From assembly GCA_016781525.1 (NCBI GenBank), contig JADDQE010000136.1:1-44879 (forward strand): a stretch of DNA of 44,879 nucleotides, written 5' to 3'. This document shows positions 25,825 to 34,706 of the stretch, one piece after another (position 1 is the stretch's first letter; every line of letters begins with the position of its first letter). Below the pieces are notes generated by a model. The model searched no databases. It saw only the letters and a list, made by a program, of their open reading frames with translations, and was not told where the DNA came from. The position numbers were made by a program, and so were the translations under genes. The DNA is from a bacterium. GTDB taxonomy: Bacteria > Chloroflexota > Chloroflexia > Chloroflexales > Kallotenuaceae.

Positions 25825-27207
25825 ATGCCAGTTGTAGATCGGCGCGAATTTGGCGGTCGCTTCTCGGTGCAAGAGAACGGCCAGCGTCTCGCGAACTATC
25901 GTTATCTGGAAGTTCAGCTGATGGAGATGATTGGGGGCTGGTCGCATACCACGCCGCAGCTTGCCTTCAAGGCCACCTTTGGTTATCACGTCTACGACCA
26001 CGCACAGGCGGCCGACATGCTGGGGGAGCGGCTTGAGCAGCTACGCTCCGGCCGGGACCGCGAGGAGCCCGCTACCGATGATTTTGCCCACCTCTGTGAG
26101 TATGTGTGGAACCTCCGGTCGGGGATTGAGCGGCTGGTTGCGGTCTATCGGGTGCTCGAGCCGCATCTGGTGAGCACCTACGTCTACCATGCCGACGCGA
26201 CCGATCCACTAGCTGATACGCCGACCATCCGGCTCTTGCGTCAGCTCGCAGCGTTCGGCCAATCCCATATTGCCTGGGGCCAGGCGGTGCTCGAAGCCTT
26301 AACGCAATCGCCCGAGGACCGCAGACGCGCGCTTGAGGTCCAGGCCGATATCGAGGGACGGCTGGTAGCCTGCGGCGGCGTGACCGGACAAGGGATCGAG
26401 TCACACTGGCTGGCATTCCACAGCGCCAAGGCTGAGGCGCGCTCGGCGCCCAGAACCAAGCGCGGCCGCCAGGGCTATCGCTTTGTGAAACGCTGCGCGC
26501 CGCTCCCGCATCCAATAGCCGAAGCGCCATTCTGGTTCTCCGATAATCGTGAGAATTTTCGAGCCGCCTATAGCGCCGCGGACGAGTGGTCGCGCGAGGG
26601 CTTCCGCCACAAGTTCCACCAGCTGCTCTATGGCGAAGTCGAAACGACCGATCGCATGGGCAAGATGCTGGCCGAGTTCCCCGAGCTACCCTGGGAGCTG
26701 CGGATGGGTCTGGCGCACCAGATGTGGGACGAAGCGCGCCATATCGAGATCGTCGCCAAAGTGGTGGAGGACGAGCTCGGCGGTGAGCTTGGGTACGGCC
26801 CCTGGACACTGCTCTACTGGTGGATGCAGAACGACAGCGATCCGTTGAAGCGCATCACCGTGACCAACAGCTGGGCCGAGAAGAACCTGATGCAGACGTT
26901 GCGGATCTGGCGGACCAAGGCCGAGGAGCGCGGGTACAGCCGCATTGCCGAGCTGTGTGACTACCTGCAAGCCGATGAGCTGACCCACGTGAAGCTGGCG
27001 ACGCATTGGATCCGTCACTTCACCGACAACAATCGGGCTCAGCGCGACGAGCTTGTACGCTGGGGTAGCGCCGTTGTGCGGGACATGGAGCGCTTCTGGG
27101 CCGATGACCCGTCAAGTGTGCCCGACGACTTGGAAGTTCACTTCAGCTTCCTGCGCTCGAGCGAAGACGATACCACCGTTGCACCGAGTGCGATCATCGC
27201 GGAGTAG
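25825..27207 (+). CDS. Ferritin-like di-iron protein (DUF455-type)
   Basis: 460 residues. The C-terminal half has the spaced acidic/histidine motifs of a ferritin-like four-helix di-iron site: E271/E273 (LLYGEVETTDRMGKML), E303-x-x-H306 (MWDEARHIEIVAKVV) and E385-x-x-H388 (QADELTHVKLATHWIRHF). The MWDEARH and DELTHVKL patterns resemble DUF455-family proteins. The N-terminal half (about 1-240) is also helical and may be a degenerate second bundle (FGYHVYDHAQAADMLGERL; SHIAWGQAVLEAL). Such proteins are oxidases, oxygenases or iron carriers; activity is unknown. It is the first gene of a + strand sugar-related run, with only 8 bases to the glycosidase that follows, so a role in oxidising a sugar-linked substrate is worth considering. 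AAGGAG precedes ATG 25825. Confidence 0.7.
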   Translation: MPVVDRREFGGRFSVQENGQRLANYRYLEVQLMEMIGGWSHTTPQLAFKATFGYHVYDHAQAADMLGERLEQLRSGRDREEPATDDFAHLCEYVWNLRSGIERLVAVYRVLEPHLVSTYVYHADATDPLADTPTIRLLRQLAAFGQSHIAWGQAVLEALTQSPEDRRRALEVQADIEGRLVACGGVTGQGIESHWLAFHSAKAEARSAPRTKRGRQGYRFVKRCAPLPHPIAEAPFWFSDNRENFRAAYSAADEWSREGFRHKFHQLLYGEVETTDRMGKMLAEFPELPWELRMGLAHQMWDEARHIEIVAKVVEDELGGELGYGPWTLLYWWMQNDSDPLKRITVTNSWAEKNLMQTLRIWRTKAEERGYSRIAELCDYLQADELTHVKLATHWIRHFTDNNRAQRDELVRWGSAVVRDMERFWADDPSSVPDDLEVHFSFLRSSEDDTTVAPSAIIAE

Positions 27208-27215
27208 AGCAGACA

Positions 27216-29330
27216 ATGGAAAGAGGCGTGTACTTTGATGCCTGGTTTCCCCGCCAGCATAACTATCATCCGAGCCTGCCGGCACGCCGGCTGCGCACGA
27301 TCGACGATTTGCGGGACTATCGGGCCACGGTCTTGGTCTGGTCGGCGCTTGGTGGTGGCTCGATCGCCCTGCCCTACCTAGAAGAAGAGGCCTTTGGCGA
27401 CATTCCAGCGCGCTTTCGGGTCTACGGCTTTGTCAACGACAGCGAGTTCATCCGGGAGTGCCAGAAGCACGCCATTAAGGTTTTTGGTATCGTATTCGAG
27501 GTGCAGGGGTGGGAATTTCCGGTTGAGCTGAATGAGGCAGAGGATACCATCCTCTCATTCAACGAACTGCGGGGCGTCGGGAAAAGGGCGTGGATGGGCT
27601 TGCGCGAATTTGGGCAGAACCGCTACCCGAAGCTGTGGGCGCCGCTTGAAAAGTATTTCCCCAACGGCTTGATCAATAGCGATGGCGAGCAGGTCGCCGA
27701 TATCATGACCGAGTGCGCTTCGGTCGATATTTACGGCGAGCCTTGCCATGCGCTGTGGGTCGAGTGCCCCGACCGCGAGCATTACTGCTACACGATGGAT
27801 CGGAACAATCCAGTGTGGCGTGAGTATCTCAAAGCGATCATTCGCATCCAGATCGACGCGGGTGTTGACGGCATCCAGCTGGATGAGGCCGAGCTGCCTT
27901 TGACGACCATCCAATATGGCGGCTGCTTCTGCAAAGACTGCATGAAGGGGTTTCGGGCGTATCTGCAGGCGCTCCCCACGGATCAGTTCCCTGATGAGCT
28001 GGCGGGCGTCGAGCTCCAGGCCTTTCACTACGGGCAGTGGCTGTTGCAGCAGGGATACGACTTCAAGACCCGCCGCGACGAGTCGCCGCTGTACTTCACC
28101 TACATTCGCTACCAGCGTGCTCAAATCAAGCGCTACTTTGCGGAGCTGTGCGACTACGCCCATGAGTACGCGCGGTCGCAGGAGCGCGCGGTCCTGGTCT
28201 CGGGCAACTTCTTCAACCTCAACGACGAGTATTATCCGCTCGAGCCGTCGGTCGACATGATCATCACCGAGATGCGCAACACGCGCTACCGTCAGCCAGA
28301 GTGGTATCGCTACGTCCGCGGCTTCGCCGCCGACAAGCCGGTCGTGGTCGTCGAAAACCCCTATGGCGGTGTCGTGCCCGAGCTGATCGATCTGCTGGGA
28401 CGCGGACGTGGCTACGATCTGTTTCGACTGTCGCTCTTCGAGGCTGCGGCAATGGGCGCCAATATGTCCGCGCCCTATGGCTCCTGGATGGGCAGCCGAC
28501 AGGAAGACGCCTTTTACGCGCCCCATGAGCTGGTCGTGGAAATTCAGAGCTTCATCGCGGAGCATGAGCAGCTCTATTCCACCCAGTCGTATGCCGAAGT
28601 TGGCGTCGTCTTCTCAACCGAGAGCAACTTTGAGCTGATCGCACGCCAAGCGGCCTTCGCCGATAACCTGCGCAACGAGTCGGTCGCCGGGCTCGAGATC
28701 GCCTTCTGGGAAGTCGCGGCGCGACTTAGTCGCGCCCGCCAACCCTACGACGTCCTGTTCTTTCCCGACAACAAGCTCCGCGCCGATCACATCACTTTCG
28801 AGCAGTTCGAGCGCTATCGCACGCTGGTCTTGCCGCAGTGCAGCTATCTCACCGCTAACCAGGCAGATGCCCTCGGGCGGTATTTGGAGCAGGGCGGCCG
28901 GATTGTGGCGATCGAGCCGCTCGGCGCTAACTTGCCGGCGATGACCCGCCGCGCAATCCTCGAGCATCCAGGGACGACGGTGTATCGCTCAACCGAGGAA
29001 GCGCTGGCAGGCGGCGTGGCACAGAGCCGACAGGTGCAGCTCGATCACGAGGCGGATCTCGGCCTGCATGTTCAGCGCCTTGCCGATGGTGCGGCGGCTG
29101 TCCACATCGTCAACTACGGCTACGATGCAGGGCAGGATCGGGTTGTCCCGGCGGAAGGCGTTCAGCTATCGATTCGGCTGCCGCGCGTCTACGCCAGCGC
29201 TACGCTGCTCGTGCCGGGCGCGGAAGGGCGCGAGGTCGAGGTGGCGGTCGAGGGAACGACTCACCGCGTTTCGCTCGACCAACTTGCAACCTACACGGTC
29301 GTGCTGCTGCAAGCTGGGCATCCGAGATAG
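27216..29330 (+). CDS. GH42-like / hypothetical glycosyl hydrolase, three-domain
   Basis: 704 residues. The N-terminal TIM barrel (about 1-400) has GVDGIQLDEAEL (D223-E224) followed by the cysteine cluster C237-x-C239-x2-C242 (GGCFCKDCMKGFRAYL). This is the same pattern as the zinc site of GH42 beta-galactosidases. E352 in MIITEMRNTRY is a candidate second catalytic acid. A glutamine-amidotransferase-like middle domain (about 410-600; VGVVFSTESNFELI, TLVLPQCSYLTANQADALGRYLEQGGRIV) resembles the GH42 trimerisation domain. A C-terminal beta domain follows (VHIVNYGYDAGQ, ASATLLVPGAEGREVEV). It resembles putative clan-A glycosidases of the GHL type rather than a characterised GH42. No signal peptide, so it is probably cytoplasmic. 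It sits 8 bases after the ferritin-like gene. Confidence 0.75.
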   Translation: MERGVYFDAWFPRQHNYHPSLPARRLRTIDDLRDYRATVLVWSALGGGSIALPYLEEEAFGDIPARFRVYGFVNDSEFIRECQKHAIKVFGIVFEVQGWEFPVELNEAEDTILSFNELRGVGKRAWMGLREFGQNRYPKLWAPLEKYFPNGLINSDGEQVADIMTECASVDIYGEPCHALWVECPDREHYCYTMDRNNPVWREYLKAIIRIQIDAGVDGIQLDEAELPLTTIQYGGCFCKDCMKGFRAYLQALPTDQFPDELAGVELQAFHYGQWLLQQGYDFKTRRDESPLYFTYIRYQRAQIKRYFAELCDYAHEYARSQERAVLVSGNFFNLNDEYYPLEPSVDMIITEMRNTRYRQPEWYRYVRGFAADKPVVVVENPYGGVVPELIDLLGRGRGYDLFRLSLFEAAAMGANMSAPYGSWMGSRQEDAFYAPHELVVEIQSFIAEHEQLYSTQSYAEVGVVFSTESNFELIARQAAFADNLRNESVAGLEIAFWEVAARLSRARQPYDVLFFPDNKLRADHITFEQFERYRTLVLPQCSYLTANQADALGRYLEQGGRIVAIEPLGANLPAMTRRAILEHPGTTVYRSTEEALAGGVAQSRQVQLDHEADLGLHVQRLADGAAAVHIVNYGYDAGQDRVVPAEGVQLSIRLPRVYASATLLVPGAEGREVEVAVEGTTHRVSLDQLATYTVVLLQAGHPR

Positions 29331-29404
29331 ATGGATTGGCCGGTCTGAATTCCCAATGGGCTGCTACGGGCGAGGTAACAGCCGCAGCCCATGACAAGAA
29401 ATGG

Positions 29405-29583
29405 ATGACTATGCGTAAGCTACGCGTTGCCGTGATCGGGTGCGGGCATATCGCTCAATGGATGCATATACCGTATCTACGCGAGCTAGACGACCGGTAC
29501 GAGATTGTGGCCGCCCGCCCGGAGTGATCGACAGCGGCTGCCATAAAGAGCGCGGTCCTGCGCTCGGGAGAAAGTGAACGAGG
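29405..29583 (+). pseudogene. Gfo/Idh/MocA dehydrogenase remnant, internal deletion
   Basis: The first 39 codons or so encode the intact N-terminus of a Gfo/Idh/MocA oxidoreductase: RKLRVAVIGCGHIAQWMHIP (Rossmann GxGxxA) then YLRELDDRYEIVAA. The frame then reads RPE and stops at TGA 29525-29527. In the same frame immediately after it reads STAAAIKSAVLRSGESERG before a stop at the next gene's start. This resembles the usual C-terminal end of the family (a helix ending in SA-x-x-SG). About 300 middle codons are missing. The simplest reading is a large internal deletion that left both ends. These enzymes normally oxidise or reduce sugars with NAD(P), fitting the neighbouring genes. Confidence 0.6.
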
Positions 29584-30534
29584 ATGAGATACAGCCGACT
29601 GATCGCGCCACGAAGATCTGAGATTGTCGAGGACGCAACACCTGAGCCGGGCTATGGCGAGGTATTGCTTGAGCTGAAGGTATGCGGAGTTTGTGCGTCG
29701 GAGCTGCATCCCTGGATGGATCCCCGGCCAAGCTACCCGTACCGCATGGGCCACGAGCCCGCGGGCATCGTCCGCGCCATCGGTCGGGGCGTGACCCGCT
29801 TCAAGCCAGGCGACCGGGTAACGGGCCTGCTGCTCCAGTCGTACAGCGACTGTGGGATCGCTTCGGAAGAGAGTCTACTGCCTATCCCGGAGACTCTGCC
29901 GTTTGAGTTCGCCCTGGGAGAGCCGCTGGCGTGCATGGTCAACGCGCAGCGCAGAACACGCATCGAGCTGGCCGATCGTGTTGCCTTGATCGGCCTTGGC
30001 TTCATGGGCCTCGGATTGCTGCAGCTGCTGAAACTGCGCGGCCCACGCGAAATCATCGCGATTGATCCGCGCGAGGACGCGCGCGCGCTCGCGCTGGAGC
30101 TTGGCGCCGATATCGCTTATGATCCCGCCGAGGTACCCGATGACCTGCGCTTAACGAAGTGGGAAAATTGGGAGAAGCCGGTTGGTGTTGACGTCGCCAT
30201 CGAAGCGTCGGGTACCCAGCCAGGACTTACGCTCGCCAGCAAGATGGTCAAAGCGCATGGCATCTTGTCAATCCTGGGCTTCCACCAAGGAGGACTCCGC
30301 CAAGTCGACGTGGAGATGTGGAACTGGAAGGCGATTGACGTGGTCAACGCACATGTCCGCCGCCACACCGATCTGATGGAAAGCATGCGGATCGGTCTCG
30401 ATCTGATCAGTGCGGGCAAATTCTCGTTCGAGCCGCTCGTTACGCATCGCTTCGGGCTAGATCAGCTCGACGAAGCATTTACCGCCCTCCTCGAGAAGCC
30501 AAAGGGGTTTGTGAAGTCGGTCGTGCTCATCTAA
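29584..30534 (+). CDS. Zinc-type medium-chain dehydrogenase (sugar/alcohol dehydrogenase-like)
   Basis: 316 residues of the MDR superfamily. The GroES-like N-terminal domain has the catalytic zinc residues C37 (KVCGVCASELHPW) and H57-E58 (YRMGHEPAGIV). The Rossmann domain has VALIGLGFMGLGLLQLLKL and, after strand 2, IAIDPREDARALALELGA, where the aspartate suggests NAD preference. The structural-zinc lobe with four cysteines is absent: after GDRVTGLLLQSYSDCGIA the chain goes straight to LPIPETLPFE, so it is one of the short members. Likely oxidises a polyol or sugar hydroxyl. It starts at the end of the Gfo/Idh/MocA remnant and is followed 14 bases later by the isomerase-like gene, so it is in the same operon. 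Confidence 0.85.
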   Translation: MRYSRLIAPRRSEIVEDATPEPGYGEVLLELKVCGVCASELHPWMDPRPSYPYRMGHEPAGIVRAIGRGVTRFKPGDRVTGLLLQSYSDCGIASEESLLPIPETLPFEFALGEPLACMVNAQRRTRIELADRVALIGLGFMGLGLLQLLKLRGPREIIAIDPREDARALALELGADIAYDPAEVPDDLRLTKWENWEKPVGVDVAIEASGTQPGLTLASKMVKAHGILSILGFHQGGLRQVDVEMWNWKAIDVVNAHVRRHTDLMESMRIGLDLISAGKFSFEPLVTHRFGLDQLDEAFTALLEKPKGFVKSVVLI

Positions 30535-30548
30535 GGGAGGTTCATCCG

Positions 30549-31670
30549 ATGACACCCGCACAGAACGACGTAGGGGCAATGCTCAAGCAGCCGATCCTGC
30601 TAGGGCCAAATCGGGTCTACCGCTTTTACCAAGGCGGCAAGCTGATCGACCAGATGCGCGGCGAGCCCGTGCCGCGGGATACGGACTATCCCGAAGATTG
30701 GGTCGGCTCGATCACACCTGCAAATAATCCAGGCACCAGCCATCCGCCCGGCGAAGGCCTTTCAACGGTTACTCTTCCATCCGGCGAGCAAACCACACTG
30801 CAGGCGATCCTGGAGCGGTTTCCGGAACAGGCACTGGGGGCTGAGCATGTGGCGCGCTATGGCGCCAGCAGCGGTCTGCTGGTCAAGCTACTCGATTCCA
30901 GCATCCGTCTGCCGATTCACTGCCATCCCACCCGCCCGTTCGCGCGGCAACACTTCGATTCGATCTTCGGCAAAACCGAGGCCTGGATTGTTCTGGAGAC
31001 ACGCGAGATACCGGGCGTCGATCCGTACATCATGCTTGGATTTCGGGAAGGCGTCGAAAAGCAGACGTTCCGGCGACAGGTCGAACGGCAGGAGATTGCC
31101 GACATGAAGGCGGGACTGCACCGGGTGCCGGTTAAGCCGGGCGATGTGTTTTATGTCAAGGCAGGATTGCCGCATGCGATCGGAGAGGGAGTCTTCCTCG
31201 TTGAGCTGCAAGAGCCGACCGATTTCTCGATCGTCGCGGAGTGGGAAGGCTTCCCAATCGATCCGCAGGATGCGCACATCGGCCTCGGCTGGGATACCGC
31301 GATCGACTGCTTCGATTTCACGCACTACCGCCCACAGCAACTGCTAGATGAGTATCGGCTGGCGCCCCAACTCCTGCGGCAGGAGCGGGACGGCGAGGAG
31401 TGGCAGCTCCTCGGCGGCAAAACAGCGCCATACTTTAGCGGTACGCGGCTGATCACTCAACGCGAGATGTCGGTGGACGGGCACGGTTTCTACATCGGCG
31501 TCGTAACGCGTGGCAGCGGCGTACTGTCGGGCGAATTTGGAGATATTCGTCTGCAGCGCGGGGATAGCTTTGTTTGCTGTGCGGCGGTCGACCAGCACGC
31601 GGTCGTCAGCGACGGCGACGAAGCGCTGGAGATCGTCCGGTGCCTGCCGCCACTACCAGCCGCGGACTAA
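30549..31670 (+). CDS. Mannose-6-phosphate-isomerase-like cupin protein
   Basis: 373 residues. It resembles class I mannose-6-phosphate isomerases. LLVKLLDSSIRLPIHCHPTR carries the H-x-H metal pair, FGKTEAWIVLETR the next conserved strand, VPVKPGDVFYVKAGLPHAIGEGVFLVELQEPTDFSI the third metal histidine and substrate region, and a second cupin-like half follows to the C-terminus (SVDGHGFYIGVVTRGSGVLS, then LQRGDSFVCCAA). The enzyme interconverts aldose and ketose phosphates in the family, but the neighbouring dehydrogenases suggest another sugar as substrate. A strong AGGGAGG lies 8 bases before ATG 30549. The operon continues only after a 625-base gap. Confidence 0.85.
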   Translation: MTPAQNDVGAMLKQPILLGPNRVYRFYQGGKLIDQMRGEPVPRDTDYPEDWVGSITPANNPGTSHPPGEGLSTVTLPSGEQTTLQAILERFPEQALGAEHVARYGASSGLLVKLLDSSIRLPIHCHPTRPFARQHFDSIFGKTEAWIVLETREIPGVDPYIMLGFREGVEKQTFRRQVERQEIADMKAGLHRVPVKPGDVFYVKAGLPHAIGEGVFLVELQEPTDFSIVAEWEGFPIDPQDAHIGLGWDTAIDCFDFTHYRPQQLLDEYRLAPQLLRQERDGEEWQLLGGKTAPYFSGTRLITQREMSVDGHGFYIGVVTRGSGVLSGEFGDIRLQRGDSFVCCAAVDQHAVVSDGDEALEIVRCLPPLPAAD

Positions 31671-32295
31671 TCAAACGGGATACTGGCGCTGAGGGTGGTC
31701 GTTTTTGGCAGCATCAATGCCCAACTGCGAGTTCCTGGGTATCACCACCCGCACTGTGAGGCGAAAAAGTGGGCGATGTTGGCAAGCGCGATCTGTAAGG
31801 GAGCAGGTCGGCAAATACCAATCGATCCAGGGATTGATTAGCCGCTCCTTATTCCACAGTACCAGTCGCTCGCCCGTCCGGCACTCGCCCTCGGCCGCCT
31901 CAACTCGCGGCGGCGACGATCTTCGACGAACAGCCGCGCCGCTTGCAGCGCGTAGCGTCGAGGTTGAGTTAGGGAGTGAAAAAGTGACCGACATGACACA
32001 CTGGAACAGAGGCGGCTCGGAAGCGCGCCACGAGATCGCGGTTGACGCGGATCAAGAACGCTTTTTCGAGATACACTTAGAGGGAATCAAGTAGCTCACT
32101 CGCGCCGACCTGCTGGAATTCGGCGAAGCTGGGAGGAGAAGAAGGAATGATACAACCGCTTACGACGTGCGTGACGGGTACCCAAGGAGTACCCAATGTG
32201 GTTCCATCGCGAAAGGTTTTAGCCACGCCTGCTGCCGAAAATATAGGGTCATACGTTGCCGGACGTACCCGGACATTGGCGAGGAGGTGTGGAGT
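31671..32295. other. Gap inside the sugar cluster with a possible gene fragment
   Basis: 625 bases that interrupt an otherwise tight run. In the frame ending at TAG 32092-32094 the last 55 or so codons look coding, for example MTHWNRGGSEARHEIAVDAD followed by QERFFEIHLEGIK. It has no upstream start in context and no recognisable family. It reads like the C-terminal end of a lost gene. The first 250 bases show nothing. Confidence 0.35.
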
Positions 32296-32943
32296 ATGAA
32301 GCGCGCACTCTTCACCTGGGGCGGCTGGGAAGGTCATCAGCCCGAGAAATCCACTCAGATCTTCGCCGCGTTACTGCGCGAAGAGGGCTACGATGTCGAA
32401 GTTACCGATACCCTCGACGTATTCCTCGACACCGCCAAGCTCAACGACCTGAGCTTGATCGTTCCTGTATGGACAATGAGCACCATCACCCCCCAGCAGC
32501 AAAACGGGTTGCTGGAAGCCGTCAAGAGCGGAGTGGGCCTAGCGGGGTGGCATGGCTGTATGGCCGACTCATTTCGCAACAATCCGCAATACCAGTTTAT
32601 GGTGGGGGGGCAGTGGGTCGCACATCCGGGTGATATCATCGACTATCGGGTGAACATCGTCGACCACAACCATCCCATCACGGAAGGTATCCAAGACTTC
32701 GCAATGCGCTCGGAACAATACTATATGCATGTCGACCCATCCAACGAAGTGCTCGCGACGACTACCTTTAGCGGAGAGCATGGCGTGCCGTGGATCGCAG
32801 GCTGTGTGATGCCCGTCGTATGGACGCGCCAGTGGGGGTTAGGACGAGTATCGTATTCGTCACTGGGTCATGTTCCAACTGATTTTGACGTACATGAAGC
32901 ACGCGAGCTGGTTCGCCGTGGAATGTTGTGGGCTAGCCGCTAA
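32296..32943 (+). CDS. ThuA-domain protein
   Basis: 215 residues, normal for single-domain ThuA proteins. These have a glutamine-amidotransferase-like fold and occur with Gfo/Idh/MocA dehydrogenases in trehalose, sucrose and other sugar pathways. Visible motifs: [20 protein letters not shown] at the start, [20 protein letters not shown] (the family GWHG segment), [27 protein letters not shown] (typical HPIT...F...EQYY) and [17 protein letters not shown] (typical GxGRVxYxxLGH). GAGGAGG and GGAG precede ATG 32296; the longer frame upstream looks non-coding. It is followed 20 bases later by the xylose-isomerase-like gene. The usual dehydrogenase partner in the cluster has been deleted. Confidence 0.88.
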   Translation: MKRALFTWGGWEGHQPEKSTQIFAALLREEGYDVEVTDTLDVFLDTAKLNDLSLIVPVWTMSTITPQQQNGLLEAVKSGVGLAGWHGCMADSFRNNPQYQFMVGGQWVAHPGDIIDYRVNIVDHNHPITEGIQDFAMRSEQYYMHVDPSNEVLATTTFSGEHGVPWIAGCVMPVVWTRQWGLGRVSYSSLGHVPTDFDVHEARELVRRGMLWASR

Positions 32944-32963
32944 CCTTTACGGCGGAGGGTTGC

Positions 32964-33779
32964 TTGAAGCTGATCTTCGGAAAATCCAAGTGGGAGATGT
33001 GGGAAGATCCGCTCGAAAGCTTTTTGCAGCGCGTCAAAGCCAGTGGCTTTGACGCGACCGAAATATTCCTCGGATCGCTGAGCGAGCGACCAGCTGAAAT
33101 TGCGGCAGCGCACGCGGCGCATGGCCTCGCTCTGATCGGACAGATCCTGACGCAGGGACGAACGGTTGAGGAGCATATCCGGAGCTTGGAGCAGCAGTTC
33201 GAGTTCGCCGTGGACTGTGGGGTTGCTCTGATAAATTCTCATTCCGGCAGGGATATTTTTAGCTTCGAGGAAAACATTGAGGTTTTCAGGCGAGTGATTG
33301 AGCTCAGCCAGCAATCAGCCATTCCTTTCCTCGTCGAAACGCATCGCGGCCGTCCGACCTACTCGGCAGTTGAGACAAGGAAGTATCTGGAAGCGCTGCC
33401 TGACCTCCGTATCACCGCAGACTTTTCGCACTGGATGGTGGTGCACGAGTCGGGGTTGCAGGATCAGGGCGAAAATGTCGAGCGTGCGATTGCGCGGAGC
33501 AGCTATATTCACGCTCGTGTCGGCTATGCCGAGGGACCGCAGGTTCCCGACCCACGGGCGCCGGAATGGAAAGGCGCGGTCGACGATCATGTGCGTCTGT
33601 GGCAAAGGATCATCGACGAGCGCGCCGCAGAAGGGGCTACGACCTTGTATATCACGCCGGAGTTCGGTCCTCCGGCGTATATGCACACCATCCCGTTCAC
33701 CAATCAGCCGGTTGCGGATGTCTGGGAAATCAATGTGTATATGAAGGACTTCCTACAGGAAGCATTGCGTGCTAGTTAG
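32964..33779 (+). CDS. Sugar phosphate isomerase/epimerase (xylose-isomerase-like TIM barrel)
   Basis: 271 residues beginning with TTG 32964 after GGCGGAGGG. It belongs to the AP-endonuclease-2/xylose-isomerase-like barrel family. The metal ligands are in the usual places: E125 (FLVETHRGRPTY), D153 (ITADFSHWMVV), H183 (SYIHARVGYAEG) and E233 (YITPEFGPPAYM). Members isomerise or epimerise sugars, or act as 3-keto-glycoside eliminases next to Gfo and ThuA genes. It is the last gene of the cluster, followed by a 9-bp hairpin. Substrate cannot be read; a keto-sugar is plausible given the context. Confidence 0.87.
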   Translation: MKLIFGKSKWEMWEDPLESFLQRVKASGFDATEIFLGSLSERPAEIAAAHAAHGLALIGQILTQGRTVEEHIRSLEQQFEFAVDCGVALINSHSGRDIFSFEENIEVFRRVIELSQQSAIPFLVETHRGRPTYSAVETRKYLEALPDLRITADFSHWMVVHESGLQDQGENVERAIARSSYIHARVGYAEGPQVPDPRAPEWKGAVDDHVRLWQRIIDERAAEGATTLYITPEFGPPAYMHTIPFTNQPVADVWEINVYMKDFLQEALRAS

Positions 33780-33796
33780 CGATCCTCGGAAGCTCA

Positions 33797-33821
33797 GTGA
33801 GCGGCGGAGATGGCCGCTCAC
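33797..33821 (+). terminator. Hairpin after the sugar cluster
   Basis: Stem GTGAGCGGC (33797-33805) / GCCGCTCAC (33813-33821), 7-base loop, 18 bases after the stop of the isomerase gene. No T-tract. Probably the end of the + strand unit, facing the convergent potassium-uptake operon. Confidence 0.5.
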
Positions 33822-33974
33822 CCCCGCCATCTAGCTGGCACCACAATGAGTTGAGCTTCTGATCAATCGGCGCATGCGGCCACGTCCTGTTGTCGTGAGT
33901 TACTTCCAGCCAGATCGCAACTACCCCGAAGCCTTAAGGATCGAGGCAATCCGGCTCTTGTTTGCAGAAATGTC

Positions 33975-34679
33975 CTAGCCGCTCAACCGTTCGGCGTTGG
34001 TTATGTTGCCGGCAACCAATATCTCGTCACTTGGAAGCAGCTGGGTAGTGCCGGATGGATTGAACTGGAACTGGCCTTGTCGTCGGATTGCTAGCACGCT
34101 CAGGCCGTAGCGACGGGGAAGATCGGCCTCCGCCAAAGTCAAGCCGTGTAGCTGTTCCGGAACACGCATTTCGACCACGCTGAGGTCGGAGCTCAACTGG
34201 AGATAATCGACAAAGTTAACCGCTGAAAGTCGCTGCGCTAGCCGACGCCCGGCTTCGTGCTCCGGTAGGATTACCTCGTTCGCTCCGACCATTTGTAAAA
34301 TGTCACGCTGCGTACGTGTCTGCGCCTTCGTAATGATGCGTCGGACCCCGAGCCGTTGCAGCAGCACCGTGGCAAGCAGGTTATTTTCAAAGTCGCTGCC
34401 GATACAGACTATGGCGGTATCGAAGTGATCAGCGCCAATTTCACGCAGTGCATCCTCGTTGGTTGCATCGATCTGCACCACATTGGGCAAGTCGATCGAA
34501 AGCGCTTGAACGCGCTGGAAGTCGGCATCCACCGCCAGCACATCGTGGCCGTCGTCCGTCAATGTTTTCGCCAGGCTTGTTCCAAACCGGCCAAGGCCAA
34601 TAACGATGAACTCCCGCTCGCGACGCGAGGCTGTGTGACCATTGGAGTCCGCCCCCTTTCGATGGTGACGGTTCGACAT
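33975..34679 (-). CDS. ktrA: Potassium uptake regulatory subunit (TrkA/KtrA type)
   Basis: 234 residues from ATG 34679. The RCK_N domain (about 23-145) has IVIGLGRFGTSLA (GxGxxG at 28-33), acidic D51 after strand 2 (LAVDAD), and VVQIDATNEDAL. The RCK_C domain follows (about 160-234; VVEMRVPEQLHGLTLAEADL, ILVAGNITNAERL). A ring of these subunits on the cytoplasmic side gates the KtrB channel in response to ATP/ADP or NAD(H). Two starts are possible; GTG 34691 would lie directly on the AGGAG, so ATG 34679 (11 bases away) is preferred. It is downstream of ktrB and in one operon with it. Confidence 0.88.
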   Translation of the reverse strand: MSNRHHRKGADSNGHTASRREREFIVIGLGRFGTSLAKTLTDDGHDVLAVDADFQRVQALSIDLPNVVQIDATNEDALREIGADHFDTAIVCIGSDFENNLLATVLLQRLGVRRIITKAQTRTQRDILQMVGANEVILPEHEAGRRLAQRLSAVNFVDYLQLSSDLSVVEMRVPEQLHGLTLAEADLPRRYGLSVLAIRRQGQFQFNPSGTTQLLPSDEILVAGNITNAERLSG

Positions 34680-34706
34680 ATTAACAAACACTCCTTTCAG
34701 AAGAGC

